The translations under genes were made by a program, and so were the position numbers. Source: Teredinibacter turnerae T7901 (GTDB taxonomy: Bacteria > Pseudomonadota > Gammaproteobacteria > Pseudomonadales > Cellvibrionaceae). From it: a stretch of 64,000 bases of DNA. The notes under the pieces are model-generated. The model did not search any database. It was not told the DNA's origin and saw only the letters and a list, made by a program, of their open reading frames with translations. The stretch lies in contig NC_012997.1 of the NCBI RefSeq assembly GCF_000023025.1, forward strand, positions 5,129,165 through 5,193,164. The letters run 5' to 3'. Below, piece by piece: positions 47,394-56,337 of this stretch (positions are counted from its first letter, which is position 1; the number at the start of each line of letters is the position of its first letter).

Positions 47394-48199
47394 AATCTAC
47401 CTTCTGCTTTTCCGTAACTTGTTCCCACCATGAGGAACTAAATTACGGGCGTTCGGTCTTAACCGATCATCGACTGTTTTAGTTCTGCTTCGGACTCCAG
47501 CCTCATGCCAACAACCCGCACTAACTTGCGCAATACACCCCGGGCAGACGCCCGCCATCTTCGGCATTGAGGGGGTTCAGGAATGTTGGTCGTGCGCTAA
47601 CGGCCCGAGATTTTCTGTGCAAATCCCCCATTTTTCTGTGCGCCTGAACGAGGCGAAATGCTGTCGGGATTTGCGTCTTTACACCAGTTATACCCAGATG
47701 AACAAAAATCCACCGTATTAAAGGGCGGGGAGGATTATAGGGAGTCTGTGGTGCTTGATCAAGCGCAAGAGTCTACTAATAATTGCTGTAAATGTATGCA
47801 TTGTTGCTTAATTTGCGCGGAGTTTACGATCGAAATATCCCCACCAAAATTAAGCACTTTCGCTACCAGGCGCATTAGGTAACATCAAATGGGTGCAGGT
47901 CGCGCCATTTATTTCTTCTATTTTTGCCTCAAAATCTGACCCTTTATGCAATTTAGAGCGCCATTTTAGCGCACCAACATTCACCCACTGAATAGCCAAA
48001 ATCTGCCTCCAGGTACCTGAAGTTCCAGTTAGCCGTGTGTACACAGACCACCGCTTGGCCCTGATAACTCACCGATAAACGGTGGTATTTTCCGGGGAAA
48101 GAACAAGTAAAAAAATAGAGAATTAAACTGATATGCCCCTCGCACCCAGCTGGCGAACGCCAGCTAAACGGTGTCTGGCAATGTGGGGTGAGAAGCTAC
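47394..48199. other. Long intergenic region between atpI and parB
   Basis: About 800 bases, mostly AT-rich, with no supported gene. It should contain the atp operon promoter. A 64-residue open frame on the minus strand (47850-48044) has no ribosome site and no family likeness. An ACCACCG/CGGTGGT inverted repeat (about 48047-48087) lies near the parB end. No parS sequence was seen. Confidence 0.45.
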
Positions 48200-49120
48200 T
48201 TAGTGCTCGTACCCCAAATGCGCCAAAATACCGTCCAGCTCGTCCAGGCTGTTGTATTTCAACACCAGTTTACCTTTGCCTTTAGCGCTGTGTTGAACCA
48301 TCACTGGCACGCCCACCTTTTCGCCGAGTGCTTCCTCTAGCTTTTTAATATCCGGGTCGACGGTTGCGGCATCCGACCCGTCGCTGGCGTCTTCCTGTTG
48401 GGTCCGCCTTGCCAGGGCTTCCGCCTGACGCACGGATAACCCTTTCGCAACGATTTGTCTGGCCACCCGTTTTTGGGCACCTTCTTCCAGTGTCAGCAGG
48501 CAGCGGGCATGCCCCATTTCCAGATCGCCGTGTTCCAGCATTTTGCTGACTTCAGTGGTGAGGTTTAGAAGGCGCATGAGGTTGGTAACAGCCGCGCGTG
48601 ATTTGCCCACCGCATCGGCAACTTCCTGTTGAGTGAGCTCGAATTCGTCCTGAAAGCGCTTGAGTGCCATGGCCTCTTCGACCGGGTTGAGATCTTCACG
48701 CTGAATGTTTTCGATCAGCGCCAAAGCAATGGCGGTTTCATCGGGAACATCGCGGACAACGGCGGGAATTGTATCCAGGCCCGCTTGCTGCGTCGCTCGC
48801 CAACGGCGTTCACCCGCAATAATTTCGTAGCGATTGTCGGCGATAGGGCGCACCACAATCGGTTGCATTACACCCTGCGCTTTAATGGACTCTGCCAGCT
48901 CTTCCAACGCTTCTGGATGCATGTCGCGCCGTGGCTGGTACTTACCGCGCTGCAGAAACTCAACCGGAAGTTCTTTCAAGGTACCGTCGCGGCTGGTTTC
49001 CGGTGATGTGATTTGCGCCGCCATCTCGGTGACGGTCTTCGGGCTGTCGCCAGTCGCGGCAGCGCCGGCACTTCCCAGCAACGCGTCCAGGCCACGGCCC
49101 AGTCCCTTACGTTTTGCCAT
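48200..49120 (-). CDS. parB: Chromosome partition protein ParB
   Basis: A 306-residue ParB/Spo0J protein. It has the CTP-binding N-terminal domain with the motif ERRWRA (IIAGERRWRATQQAGL) and LIENIQREDLNPVEEA, a helix-turn-helix (TQQEVADAVGKSRAAVTNLMR) and the C-terminal dimer domain. It loads at parS and works with ParA to segregate origins. It lies 45 bp after parA. No parS site is visible in the window, so its sites must lie elsewhere. Confidence 0.97.
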   Translation of the reverse strand: MAKRKGLGRGLDALLGSAGAAATGDSPKTVTEMAAQITSPETSRDGTLKELPVEFLQRGKYQPRRDMHPEALEELAESIKAQGVMQPIVVRPIADNRYEIIAGERRWRATQQAGLDTIPAVVRDVPDETAIALALIENIQREDLNPVEEAMALKRFQDEFELTQQEVADAVGKSRAAVTNLMRLLNLTTEVSKMLEHGDLEMGHARCLLTLEEGAQKRVARQIVAKGLSVRQAEALARRTQQEDASDGSDAATVDPDIKKLEEALGEKVGVPVMVQHSAKGKGKLVLKYNSLDELDGILAHLGYEH

Positions 49121-49165
49121 GTGTGTTCTTCAAACCTCTAAATTCTTGCGATTGTGCCCACTAGT

Positions 49166-49960
49166 CTAGACAGCAGCGGGCACTTCTGGTGCTTTGGGAT
49201 CGTTGCGACGAATAATTTCGCCAGCGAGCGCAATATAGGAGAGCGCACCTTTCGACTGCTTGTCGTAAGCAATTACAGGCAACCCGAAGCTTGGCGCTTC
49301 GGCCAGGCGCACATTGCGAGGCACGCAGGTGCGGTACAAACGGTCGCCAAAATGGCTGTGCAGCTGCTGGGAAACGTCGCCAGTCAGGCTGTTGCGCGGA
49401 TCGTACATGGTGCGCAATATACCTTCGATTTTAAGCGACGGATTGAGTACCGACTGAATGGTGGTAATGGTATCCACGAGTGCAGACAACCCCTCGAGTG
49501 CGTAGTACTCGCACTGCATTGGAATGATTACGCCCTGGCACGCAGTCAAGGCGTTAACCGTGAGCATGTTCAACGACGGCGGGCAGTCGATCAATACATA
49601 GTCATAGGGCGCAGTCAGTTCAGCCAGCGCCTTGTGGAGGCGGTATTCTTTTTTCTCCAGCGACAACATCTCCACTTCTGCCGCGGTGAGATCGCCGTTG
49701 GAAGGCAGCACATCATAGTGGCCCTCGGGGGAGCGCTGCACCGTGTTTTCGATGCGGGTTAACCCCATCAGCACATCGTACACGGTAAATTCCTGCGCGT
49801 TTTTGTCCACGCCGCTGCCCATGGTCGCATTGCCTTGCGGGTCCAGATCAACCAGCAGCACGCGCTTGCGGGTCGCCGCCAGGGAAGCCGCAAGATTCAC
49901 GCAGGTGGTGGTTTTGCCCACACCGCCTTTCTGGTTAGCAATTGCGTAGATTTTGCCCAC
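49166..49960 (-). CDS. parA: Chromosome partition ATPase ParA (Soj)
   Basis: A 264-residue ParA ATPase without the N-terminal helix-turn-helix of plasmid relatives. The deviant Walker A is KGGVGKTTT (residues 11-19), Walker A' is VDLDPQGN and Walker B is DYVLIDCPPSL. In the usual rsmG-parA-parB order near the origin, 24 bp after rsmG. Confidence 0.97.
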   Translation of the reverse strand: MGKIYAIANQKGGVGKTTTCVNLAASLAATRKRVLLVDLDPQGNATMGSGVDKNAQEFTVYDVLMGLTRIENTVQRSPEGHYDVLPSNGDLTAAEVEMLSLEKKEYRLHKALAELTAPYDYVLIDCPPSLNMLTVNALTACQGVIIPMQCEYYALEGLSALVDTITTIQSVLNPSLKIEGILRTMYDPRNSLTGDVSQQLHSHFGDRLYRTCVPRNVRLAEAPSFGLPVIAYDKQSKGALSYIALAGEIIRRNDPKAPEVPAAV

Positions 49961-49984
49961 GATAAGTCCTACAAGACATTGATA

Positions 49985-50620
49985 TTATTGAGCGTTTTCC
50001 ATTCCCAATACGATCAGGCAACGCTCGCCTGTTACACCGGGTACCTGGAGGGGGAAATTGTGCTCGAAGATATAGTGTTTTTTCAGTTCACTCAACTCAT
50101 GTTCAGGAAAAACCCCTTTCATAGCCCAAAAATGGCCACCAGGTTTGAGCAAATGGTGGCAATAGTCGGTCATATCCTGCAATGACGCGAAAGCTCGGCT
50201 GATCACACCGTCGTAGAGTTCATCCGGCTCAAAGCTTTCGACGCGTCGGTTTTCCACCTGCACATTGTGCAACCCGAGCGCCTGCTTTACCTGAAACAAG
50301 AAACGGGTTTTTTTACCAGCAGAATCCAACAGCGTGAAATGCCGTTCCGGAAAAGTAATTGCCAAGGGAATGCCGGGCAGACCGCCACCGGTGCCCACGT
50401 CGATAAAACGTTCGCCGGTGAGGTGTTCAGCAACACTCAAGCTATCGAGCAAATGCTTGCTGACCATTTCCTGAGGATCGCGAATAGCCGACAGGTTATA
50501 CGTTTTGTTCCACTTAATAAAAAGCTCGAGGTATGCGCCCAGGCGAACGCGCTGGTCGTCAGAAAATTCCACAGGAAAGTGGGCGAGGGCGGCTTGCAGT
50601 TGCTGTAGATAATCGGGCAC
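49985..50620 (-). CDS. rsmG: 16S rRNA m7G527 methyltransferase
   Basis: A 211-residue SAM-dependent methyltransferase (GidB). Substrate helix YNLSAIRDPQEMVSKHLLDS, SAM site VGTGGGLPGIPLAI and the motif SRAFASL are clear. It methylates G527 of 16S rRNA. In many gammaproteobacteria it directly follows mnmG; here 5.7 kb of other genes lie between the two. Confidence 0.97.
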   Translation of the reverse strand: MPDYLQQLQAALAHFPVEFSDDQRVRLGAYLELFIKWNKTYNLSAIRDPQEMVSKHLLDSLSVAEHLTGERFIDVGTGGGLPGIPLAITFPERHFTLLDSAGKKTRFLFQVKQALGLHNVQVENRRVESFEPDELYDGVISRAFASLQDMTDYCHHLLKPGGHFWAMKGVFPEHELSELKKHYIFEHNFPLQVPGVTGERCLIVLGMENAQ

Positions 50621-50797
50621 GGGCGGGCAGACGGTAGAAAAGCCCTAATTATAACGGTAAAGGCACAGCAGGTGCATAAATGCTTACTTTCAAGCGTTAA
50701 CAGGCAATCTGGTTTGATGAACGCCAAAAGGCGAAAGGCCGGATTCGCTATATTTAGCGTTAACCATTGACCCCCAGATAAAATCCCGGCAGAAACT

Positions 50798-52279
50798 ATG
50801 ATCTCACTCAGCCAACCCGCTCCGAAAATTCCCAAAGAGGAATACAAAGCCCGCGTGCGCGATTTGCGCGCAGAATTGCTGCAGCTACAGCAGCAGGTGC
50901 GCCACCGCAATAAACCCGTGATTATCGTTATCGCAGGCGATGATCGCTCTGGTCGCCACGAAACCATCAATACCTTGTCGGCCTGGATGGACCCGCGCTT
51001 TCTCAGTGTAAACGCCTATGGCCCGAGCCAGTACGAAGACGACCGCAAACCGTTTTTCTGGCGCTTCTGGCGGGACCTGCCCGGCGCAGGCCAAATCGCA
51101 ATCTACCTGCGCGACTGGACCAGCACCTCCATCGTGCAATATCTCAACGGCGAAATCGACGCAGAGAAGCTGCGCCGGAGGGAGAGTTACATACGCAACT
51201 TCGAACAAAAACACACTGACGACGGCGCCTTAATGATCAAGTGTTGGCTGCATATTGGTGAGGACGTGCTGCGCGAGCGCCTGGCTGAAGTGCGCGACAC
51301 GCCCTATTTTGACGTGAAAGATGAACTGGCGCTAAAAAACTACCCGCACGCAATTGAGGCAATCCAAAATACCCTGAACGCCACCAGCACACACCGCAAT
51401 CACTGGCACGTCGTCAACGGCGCTGATGATCGCCACCGCAACCTACAGGTGGCAGAAATAATCAAAATCCAGCTCCAGCAGTGGCTGGCACAGGATACAC
51501 CGCAATCATCGGAAAGCATCGAACCCTTGCCGGTCGCACCGCGCCCCGCCATCAATATGGCGCCGGAGTCCAGCGACAATAAGCCAGATAAAAGCGACGC
51601 CAAAGCGCGTCTGAAAAAGCTGCAAACCAAGTTGCGCAAGCTCACCTTCCAGTTGCGCGAACGCAATATTCCTGTGGTGATGGCGTTTGAAGGGTGGGAT
51701 GCCGCCGGTAAGGGCGGCGCAATCCGGCGCCTGGTCGCCCCCTTGGACGCCGGTTTTTATCGCATTAAACCCATCGCAAAGCCCACCGAAGAAGAGTACG
51801 CCCATCATTATTTGTGGCGTTTTTGGCGTGATATACCACAGAACGGCCAAATGACCCTATTTGATCGCAGCTGGTATGGCCGTGTTCTCGTCGAGCGTGT
51901 CGAAGGCTTCGCCAGCGAAACCGAATGGCTGCGCGCATACAAGGAGATTAACGACTTCGAAGAGCAACTCACCATCCATAACTGCGTGGTATTGAAATTC
52001 TGGCTCAATATCAGCAATCAGGAACAACTGCAACGCTTTCAGGATCGCGAGCAAACACCTTACAAACAGTACAAAATCACCGATGAAGACTATCGCAATC
52101 GCGAACGCTGGGACGACTATGTAACAGCGGTGGAAGATATGATTGAACGCACCAGCACCCCACATGCACCCTGGACGGTGGTGAGTACAGACTTTAAAGA
52201 CCGCGCACGGGTGCAGGTGTTGGAAACGGTGGTTAATGCCTTTAAAGCGCGCTTAAAGGTCGATTCCGCCACGGATTAA
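50798..52279 (+). CDS. pap: Polyphosphate:AMP phosphotransferase (two PPK2 domains)
   Basis: A 493-residue protein with two PPK2 domains in tandem, the PAP arrangement. The N-terminal domain has a degenerate P-loop (GDDRSGRHET, about 47-56) and the C-terminal domain the canonical EGWDAAGKGGAI (about 298) with lid motif FDRSWYGRVLVERV. As known for Acinetobacter PAP, it makes ADP from AMP using polyphosphate, with the second domain catalytic. Divergent from rsmG. Direct repeats of GCGTTAAC and a CGCC-AAAA-GGCG hairpin lie in the upstream 177 bp. Confidence 0.93.
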   Translation: MISLSQPAPKIPKEEYKARVRDLRAELLQLQQQVRHRNKPVIIVIAGDDRSGRHETINTLSAWMDPRFLSVNAYGPSQYEDDRKPFFWRFWRDLPGAGQIAIYLRDWTSTSIVQYLNGEIDAEKLRRRESYIRNFEQKHTDDGALMIKCWLHIGEDVLRERLAEVRDTPYFDVKDELALKNYPHAIEAIQNTLNATSTHRNHWHVVNGADDRHRNLQVAEIIKIQLQQWLAQDTPQSSESIEPLPVAPRPAINMAPESSDNKPDKSDAKARLKKLQTKLRKLTFQLRERNIPVVMAFEGWDAAGKGGAIRRLVAPLDAGFYRIKPIAKPTEEEYAHHYLWRFWRDIPQNGQMTLFDRSWYGRVLVERVEGFASETEWLRAYKEINDFEEQLTIHNCVVLKFWLNISNQEQLQRFQDREQTPYKQYKITDEDYRNRERWDDYVTAVEDMIERTSTPHAPWTVVSTDFKDRARVQVLETVVNAFKARLKVDSATD

Positions 52280-52396
52280 CATTGACCTTCACGCCATGTT
52301 CGTCATTCGCCGATGTCGCGGCGCCACTCACCGAGTTGTGCCGTATTTTCTGACCTAGCCCGTGTATTCTGCCATCTCTGTTTCAAGGAGATGACG

Positions 52397-52729
52397 ATGC
52401 AAACACAGAATTCATTGGACCAAGACGATATTCACAACCATTTGCGCAATCAGCAGGCCTGGCTGCGCTTGCTGTACATGTTACTTTTTGCCGCTTTGCT
52501 TAATCTCGCTGCCGGCGTAATGTGGGTAATCTGCCTGCTACAGTTTATTTTTGTTGTTACCACAGGAGAGGACAACAGCCAGCTGCGCAGTTTTGCCCGC
52601 TCCCTCAGCCAGTTTATTCATCGCGCACTGCTTTTTGTCAGCTACAACAGCGACGAAAAACCCTTTCCATTCGCGCCCTGGCCAAATCCATCACCTACAC
52701 AGCAGTGGCCTGCGGACAACCGGGACTAG
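52397..52729 (+). CDS. DUF4389 membrane protein
   Basis: From ATG 52397 (AAGGAG 6 nt upstream) this is a 110-residue protein with a membrane segment (LYMLLFAALLNLAAGVMWVI) and a second one after it (LLQFIFVVTTG). Conserved DUF4389 features are the FARSLSQFI and SYNSDEKPFPF segments. The function is unknown. First gene of a cluster with small membrane proteins, a LiaF-like protein and a LytS/LytTR two-component system. Confidence 0.85.
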   Translation: MQTQNSLDQDDIHNHLRNQQAWLRLLYMLLFAALLNLAAGVMWVICLLQFIFVVTTGEDNSQLRSFARSLSQFIHRALLFVSYNSDEKPFPFAPWPNPSPTQQWPADNRD

Positions 52730-52743
52730 CTGAGGATATTCGC

Positions 52744-52896
52744 ATGGAACTACTGGATCGAGTTTCTGCGCGAACCATTGCGCTTGCCGGAATTGTTTTA
52801 TTTTTTACATTCTTACTTATCGACACTATAGGCTTTAAACTCTGGGCGACCATACTGGTCACCTGGTTGCCCAGCAGCCTGTGTTCTATCGCCTAA
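52744..52896 (+). CDS. Small membrane protein (50 aa)
   Basis: A 50-residue protein starting at ATG 52744 with GAGGA 8 nt upstream. A hydrophobic region (TIALAGIVLFFTFLLIDTIGF, then WATILVTWLP) can form one or two membrane helices. It fits exactly between the DUF4389 gene (14 bp) and the LiaF-like gene (13 bp), which supports it being real. Confidence 0.7.
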   Translation: MELLDRVSARTIALAGIVLFFTFLLIDTIGFKLWATILVTWLPSSLCSIA

Positions 52897-52909
52897 AGGG
52901 AGCTCTCAC

Positions 52910-53659
52910 ATGCACAAATGGCGCGGTCATACGCAGCCTCGCGTAGTTATTGGCCTAGTTCTAATCGCAATCGCACTGCTGGTATTTCTTAATAATATTG
53001 GCATTCGACTGCTCGGTTATATTCTCTCACAGTGGCCGTTGGTATTAATTGTAATAGGCGCACTGCTACTGTACCGCGCGAAACGCCACCCAAGCATGCA
53101 CACAGGCTTTGGCCCCTACGCGCTAATCGCGGTCGGCACACTGTTTTTTCTCGTCCAGCGCGGCTTGTTCAATCTCAGTTTTCACAGCGTTGTTGCACCA
53201 TTGGTTATATTCGGCGTGGGCCTTTACCTCCTAAACCCCCAGCGCACGAACTTTAAGAAATCGCTGTTTAATTTTAATAAACCAAACGACGACTCAGAAA
53301 GTCTGCCACCACCGAATGACGAACGCCTGGATATTTATGCGATCCTCGGCGGCGGCAACTACACAAAAAGCTCTCAGGAACTAAGCGGCGGCAACATTTT
53401 TTGTTTGATGGGCGGTGCCGATCTGGACTTGCGCGAAGCGGATTTTATCGGCTCAACAATGCAGCTCGATATAGTCGCGCTAATGGGCGGCGCTGATATA
53501 AAGATCCCTCCTCACTGGCAGGTATCACTAAAGGTATTGCCATTGTTAGGTGGCGTGTCTGATAAATCCGTTTGTCTAGCAGATAAAATTGGTGTACCGA
53601 AAAAAACCTTGGTTGTCTCCGGTGTTGCGTGTATGGGTGGTATCAATATTCGCAACTGA
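52910..53659 (+). CDS. LiaF-like membrane protein
   Basis: A 249-residue protein. The N-terminal four-helix part (to about 110) resembles LiaI/DUF5668 membrane domains (VVIGLVLIAIALLVFLNNIG). The C-terminal part is a LiaF-type beta-helix: repeats around AILGGGNY, CLMGGADLDLREA and ALMGGADIKIPPHW. In Gram-positives LiaF inhibits the LiaS kinase; here it lies in front of a LytS-type kinase gene, so a role in restraining that kinase can be proposed. GGGAG is 7 nt before the ATG. Confidence 0.85.
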   Translation: MHKWRGHTQPRVVIGLVLIAIALLVFLNNIGIRLLGYILSQWPLVLIVIGALLLYRAKRHPSMHTGFGPYALIAVGTLFFLVQRGLFNLSFHSVVAPLVIFGVGLYLLNPQRTNFKKSLFNFNKPNDDSESLPPPNDERLDIYAILGGGNYTKSSQELSGGNIFCLMGGADLDLREADFIGSTMQLDIVALMGGADIKIPPHWQVSLKVLPLLGGVSDKSVCLADKIGVPKKTLVVSGVACMGGINIRN

Positions 53660-53691
53660 TTCGCGACCAACTCACAACCTGGGTCTGAGCT

Positions 53692-54792
53692 ATGCACCCT
53701 TTACTAAGCGCACCGCGCAACTTTATTGTGGTGTTTGTTTTCTGGTTGTTTATTTGCTGCTGTGTGGCCATGCTAATGGTGCTACTGGCAACCAACGCTA
53801 ATATCGAACAGCCATACGCACACAGCTTCGTGCTGATTTTGCCCTGGTATTTGTTCTTTCTATTTGTTTGTTTTTCTAATTACTACTTATGCCAATTACT
53901 GCAATTTAATGTTTACTCTCTGCCAGTCATCATCGGCAGTCAGTTTATCGCACTGGCAATAAGTGTTTCTCTCTGGCTGCTACTAGGTTTTGGCTGGGCT
54001 AGCCAAATGGATAATGTAGGTTTACTGGAAGGAAACTTTTTCTATCAGCGTACGTTTAACGGGCATTGTCTACTGGGAGCTATTTTATACTGCACCTGGA
54101 TTTTAATTCACTACACCTATTTGCACGCAGTTGCCAATGAACAAAAAAAAGCAGAGGAGTTACAGCAACAACTGTTGATAAAAAGTATCGATTTCACCAG
54201 TGTGAAAGCCAGTGTGCACCCTCACTTTATGTATAACAGCTTAAACACATTGGCAAACTTGAGTCTGGTGGCACCGGAAAAAATCCACGGTTTATGCGTG
54301 CAAATGGCAGACTTTTTACGTTATAGCGTCAATTATTCAAGCCGTCCCCAAGTCTCTCTGGCCGATGAAATTAATCATATTCAAAATTACCTTGCAGTGG
54401 AGAGGGAGCGTTTTCCTGAGAAAATTAAACTCAACATTCGGATTAGTGAACAGGCCAACGCCGCGCAGGTTTTTCCTTTGTTGCTGTTTCCACTCATAGA
54501 GAACAGTATAAAACACGGTATTAACTCCAGTACGGATTCAGGATTTATCTCCGTGGATGCCACTGTTGCCAACGAGACACTCACCGTCCGTATAGAAAAT
54601 TCCGTCGACCCCAGTGGTACTAAGGCCGATTCCACCGGAATAGGGCTCAGTACATTGCGCAAGCGCCTCCACGCGCACTTTGGCGTTAATTTCCAACTTT
54701 ACACAAAAACGACAGATGGGAGTTTTATCGTGCAGGTTGAACTACCATTTACGATACACCTTGTTACACAATCAGCGGAGTCATTGGCTTAG
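53692..54792 (+). CDS. LytS/YehU-type sensor histidine kinase
   Basis: A 366-residue membrane kinase of the LytS family. Four membrane segments occupy about 1-145, followed by a short coiled coil, the His_kinase box VHPHFMYNSLNTL (His178 the likely phosphorylated residue), the N-box LLLFPLIENSIKHGI and the Gly-rich STGIGLSTLRKRL. It phosphorylates the LytTR regulator encoded at 55588. A lipoprotein gene is placed between the two. It may sense envelope state through the membrane part; the signal is unknown. Confidence 0.92.
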   Translation: MHPLLSAPRNFIVVFVFWLFICCCVAMLMVLLATNANIEQPYAHSFVLILPWYLFFLFVCFSNYYLCQLLQFNVYSLPVIIGSQFIALAISVSLWLLLGFGWASQMDNVGLLEGNFFYQRTFNGHCLLGAILYCTWILIHYTYLHAVANEQKKAEELQQQLLIKSIDFTSVKASVHPHFMYNSLNTLANLSLVAPEKIHGLCVQMADFLRYSVNYSSRPQVSLADEINHIQNYLAVERERFPEKIKLNIRISEQANAAQVFPLLLFPLIENSIKHGINSSTDSGFISVDATVANETLTVRIENSVDPSGTKADSTGIGLSTLRKRLHAHFGVNFQLYTKTTDGSFIVQVELPFTIHLVTQSAESLA

Positions 54793-54835
54793 ACTTGACG
54801 GAATACCCATTCAATTGTGCACAAGGAATTTAATA

Positions 54836-55591
54836 ATGAAGCCAAAACTTTTACTTTTGACGGCACTGCCAGCTGTATTGTTGAGTGCCTGCGGTGGCGG
54901 CACAGTCGACTCGAGCGACTTAAAAACCGAAGGTATTCACGCAACTATCCGAATTTATGCTGTCGGCAATAAAACCGACGTTGACGTGCGCCTTACCGCA
55001 GGTGGCCCCAATGGTTCTGATGTTGAATTAACCAGTGACGAACTGCTCTATGCGACCGCCTACGGCAATATTCAGAAGCTCGAACGAGAGCCGCAGGCTT
55101 TCGGCCTGTTTGACAGTTACATCACCTCATTTACGGATAACATTCCAGGCGAAACTATCGATATTATTTTTATGCGACCCAACGACGCGGATGCGCCGGA
55201 AAGCTACGTGGTCGTGCCGCCGAAGGTGAACTTTGTCTCCCATTCACCCACCACCAAGCACAGTGTCAGCATCGACGAAGATATCAATGTCAGCTGGGAG
55301 AAAAACTATTCTGGCTCGATCACTGTCAACACCGGGCTCAGCTGTACTTACATGAGTACCTCTAATAGCTATTATTTTGAAGAAGAGATTACTGATACCG
55401 GTAGTTACAACAGCTTTAATTTTGCCGAGCTGCTAGACAATGAGCTGCCCCACGAAGACAGCAGTTGCTCCGGGAAGCTTCGGGTTTCGCGCATAGTTGA
55501 AGGCGTTCTCGACAGCCATTACGATGGCGGAAATATAAAAATAGAGCAGTACGCGGAACTGGAATTTAACGTGGATTACTACCCGTTATGA
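54836..55591 (+). CDS. Hypothetical lipoprotein between kinase and regulator
   Basis: A 251-residue lipoprotein (signal ending LLSAC, Cys19, then GGG). The mature part is beta-rich and acidic, with no recognised domain (HATIRIYAVGNKTDVDVRLTA; HSVSIDEDINVSWEKNYSG). AAGGAA precedes ATG 54836. It overlaps the next gene by 4 bases (ATGA), so its translation is coupled to the response regulator. Its placement inside a two-component operon suggests that it senses or transmits the signal, an inference only. Confidence 0.75.
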   Translation: MKPKLLLLTALPAVLLSACGGGTVDSSDLKTEGIHATIRIYAVGNKTDVDVRLTAGGPNGSDVELTSDELLYATAYGNIQKLEREPQAFGLFDSYITSFTDNIPGETIDIIFMRPNDADAPESYVVVPPKVNFVSHSPTTKHSVSIDEDINVSWEKNYSGSITVNTGLSCTYMSTSNSYYFEEEITDTGSYNSFNFAELLDNELPHEDSSCSGKLRVSRIVEGVLDSHYDGGNIKIEQYAELEFNVDYYPL

Positions 55592-56337
55592 CGCTATCAG
55601 CGATTATCGTGGATGACGAACCCCATGCGCGCCAGGCACTGGAACGCATGCTGGGGGAGTGTCTACATATCGCTATAATTGATCGCTGCGAAAACGGCCT
55701 TGCGGCGGTCAAAGCCGTGCACAAAATGCAGCCCGATGTCTTATTTCTCGATATTCAGATGCCCAAGCTCGACGGTTTTGATGTGCTCGAGCTGTTGGGC
55801 GAAGCGGCCCCACCGGTGGTGTTTGTAACCGCGCACGACGACTACGCGATTCGGGCATTCGAAAATAACGCAGTCGACTATCTTCTCAAACCCGTTGCTA
55901 AAGCGCGATTGCAGGCGTGCGTCGACCGGTTGCACACTCGGCTGCAAACCAGCACTCCGCAAGACGACAACACAATGGCAAACCTGCTGACCGTTCATCA
56001 ACAGGCAAACACGCCGATTAACCGTATTCTGGTGCGAGAAAAGGGCGACGTGCATGTGGTAATGACACGGGATATTATCGCGCTCGAAGCGGCCGACGAT
56101 TACGTGGTTATTCACACCGAGCAACAAAAACTGATCAAGCAGGAGCGACTCAACAAACTGGAGACCCGCCTCGACCCACGCCAGTTTTGCCGCATTCACC
56201 GCTCAGCTATTATCAACCTCGACTACCTCGCCGGTATCGAAACCGAAACCAAAGACAGTCGCCTCGCGAACCTTAAAAACGGCATGCAGCTGGCCATCTC
56301 CCGCACGGGTTACAGCAAGCTGGTGCAACTGCTCTAG
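55588..56337 (+). CDS. LytTR-family response regulator
   Basis: A 249-residue regulator. The receiver domain has Asp10-Glu11, the phosphorylation site Asp55 ([12 protein letters not shown]), Thr81 and Lys101 (LLKPVAK). The C-terminal LytTR DNA-binding domain includes [31 protein letters not shown] and [11 protein letters not shown]. Partner of the kinase encoded at 53692. It converges with mnmG, overlapping its stop region by 4 bases. Confidence 0.93.
   Translation: MTLSAIIVDDEPHARQALERMLGECLHIAIIDRCENGLAAVKAVHKMQPDVLFLDIQMPKLDGFDVLELLGEAAPPVVFVTAHDDYAIRAFENNAVDYLLKPVAKARLQACVDRLHTRLQTSTPQDDNTMANLLTVHQQANTPINRILVREKGDVHVVMTRDIIALEAADDYVVIHTEQQKLIKQERLNKLETRLDPRQFCRIHRSAIINLDYLAGIETETKDSRLANLKNGMQLAISRTGYSKLVQLL

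Noticed and set aside
47850..48044. 64-residue open frame between atpI and parB
   Set aside because: No ribosome site, no recognisable domain and atypical composition; probably chance or a relic.
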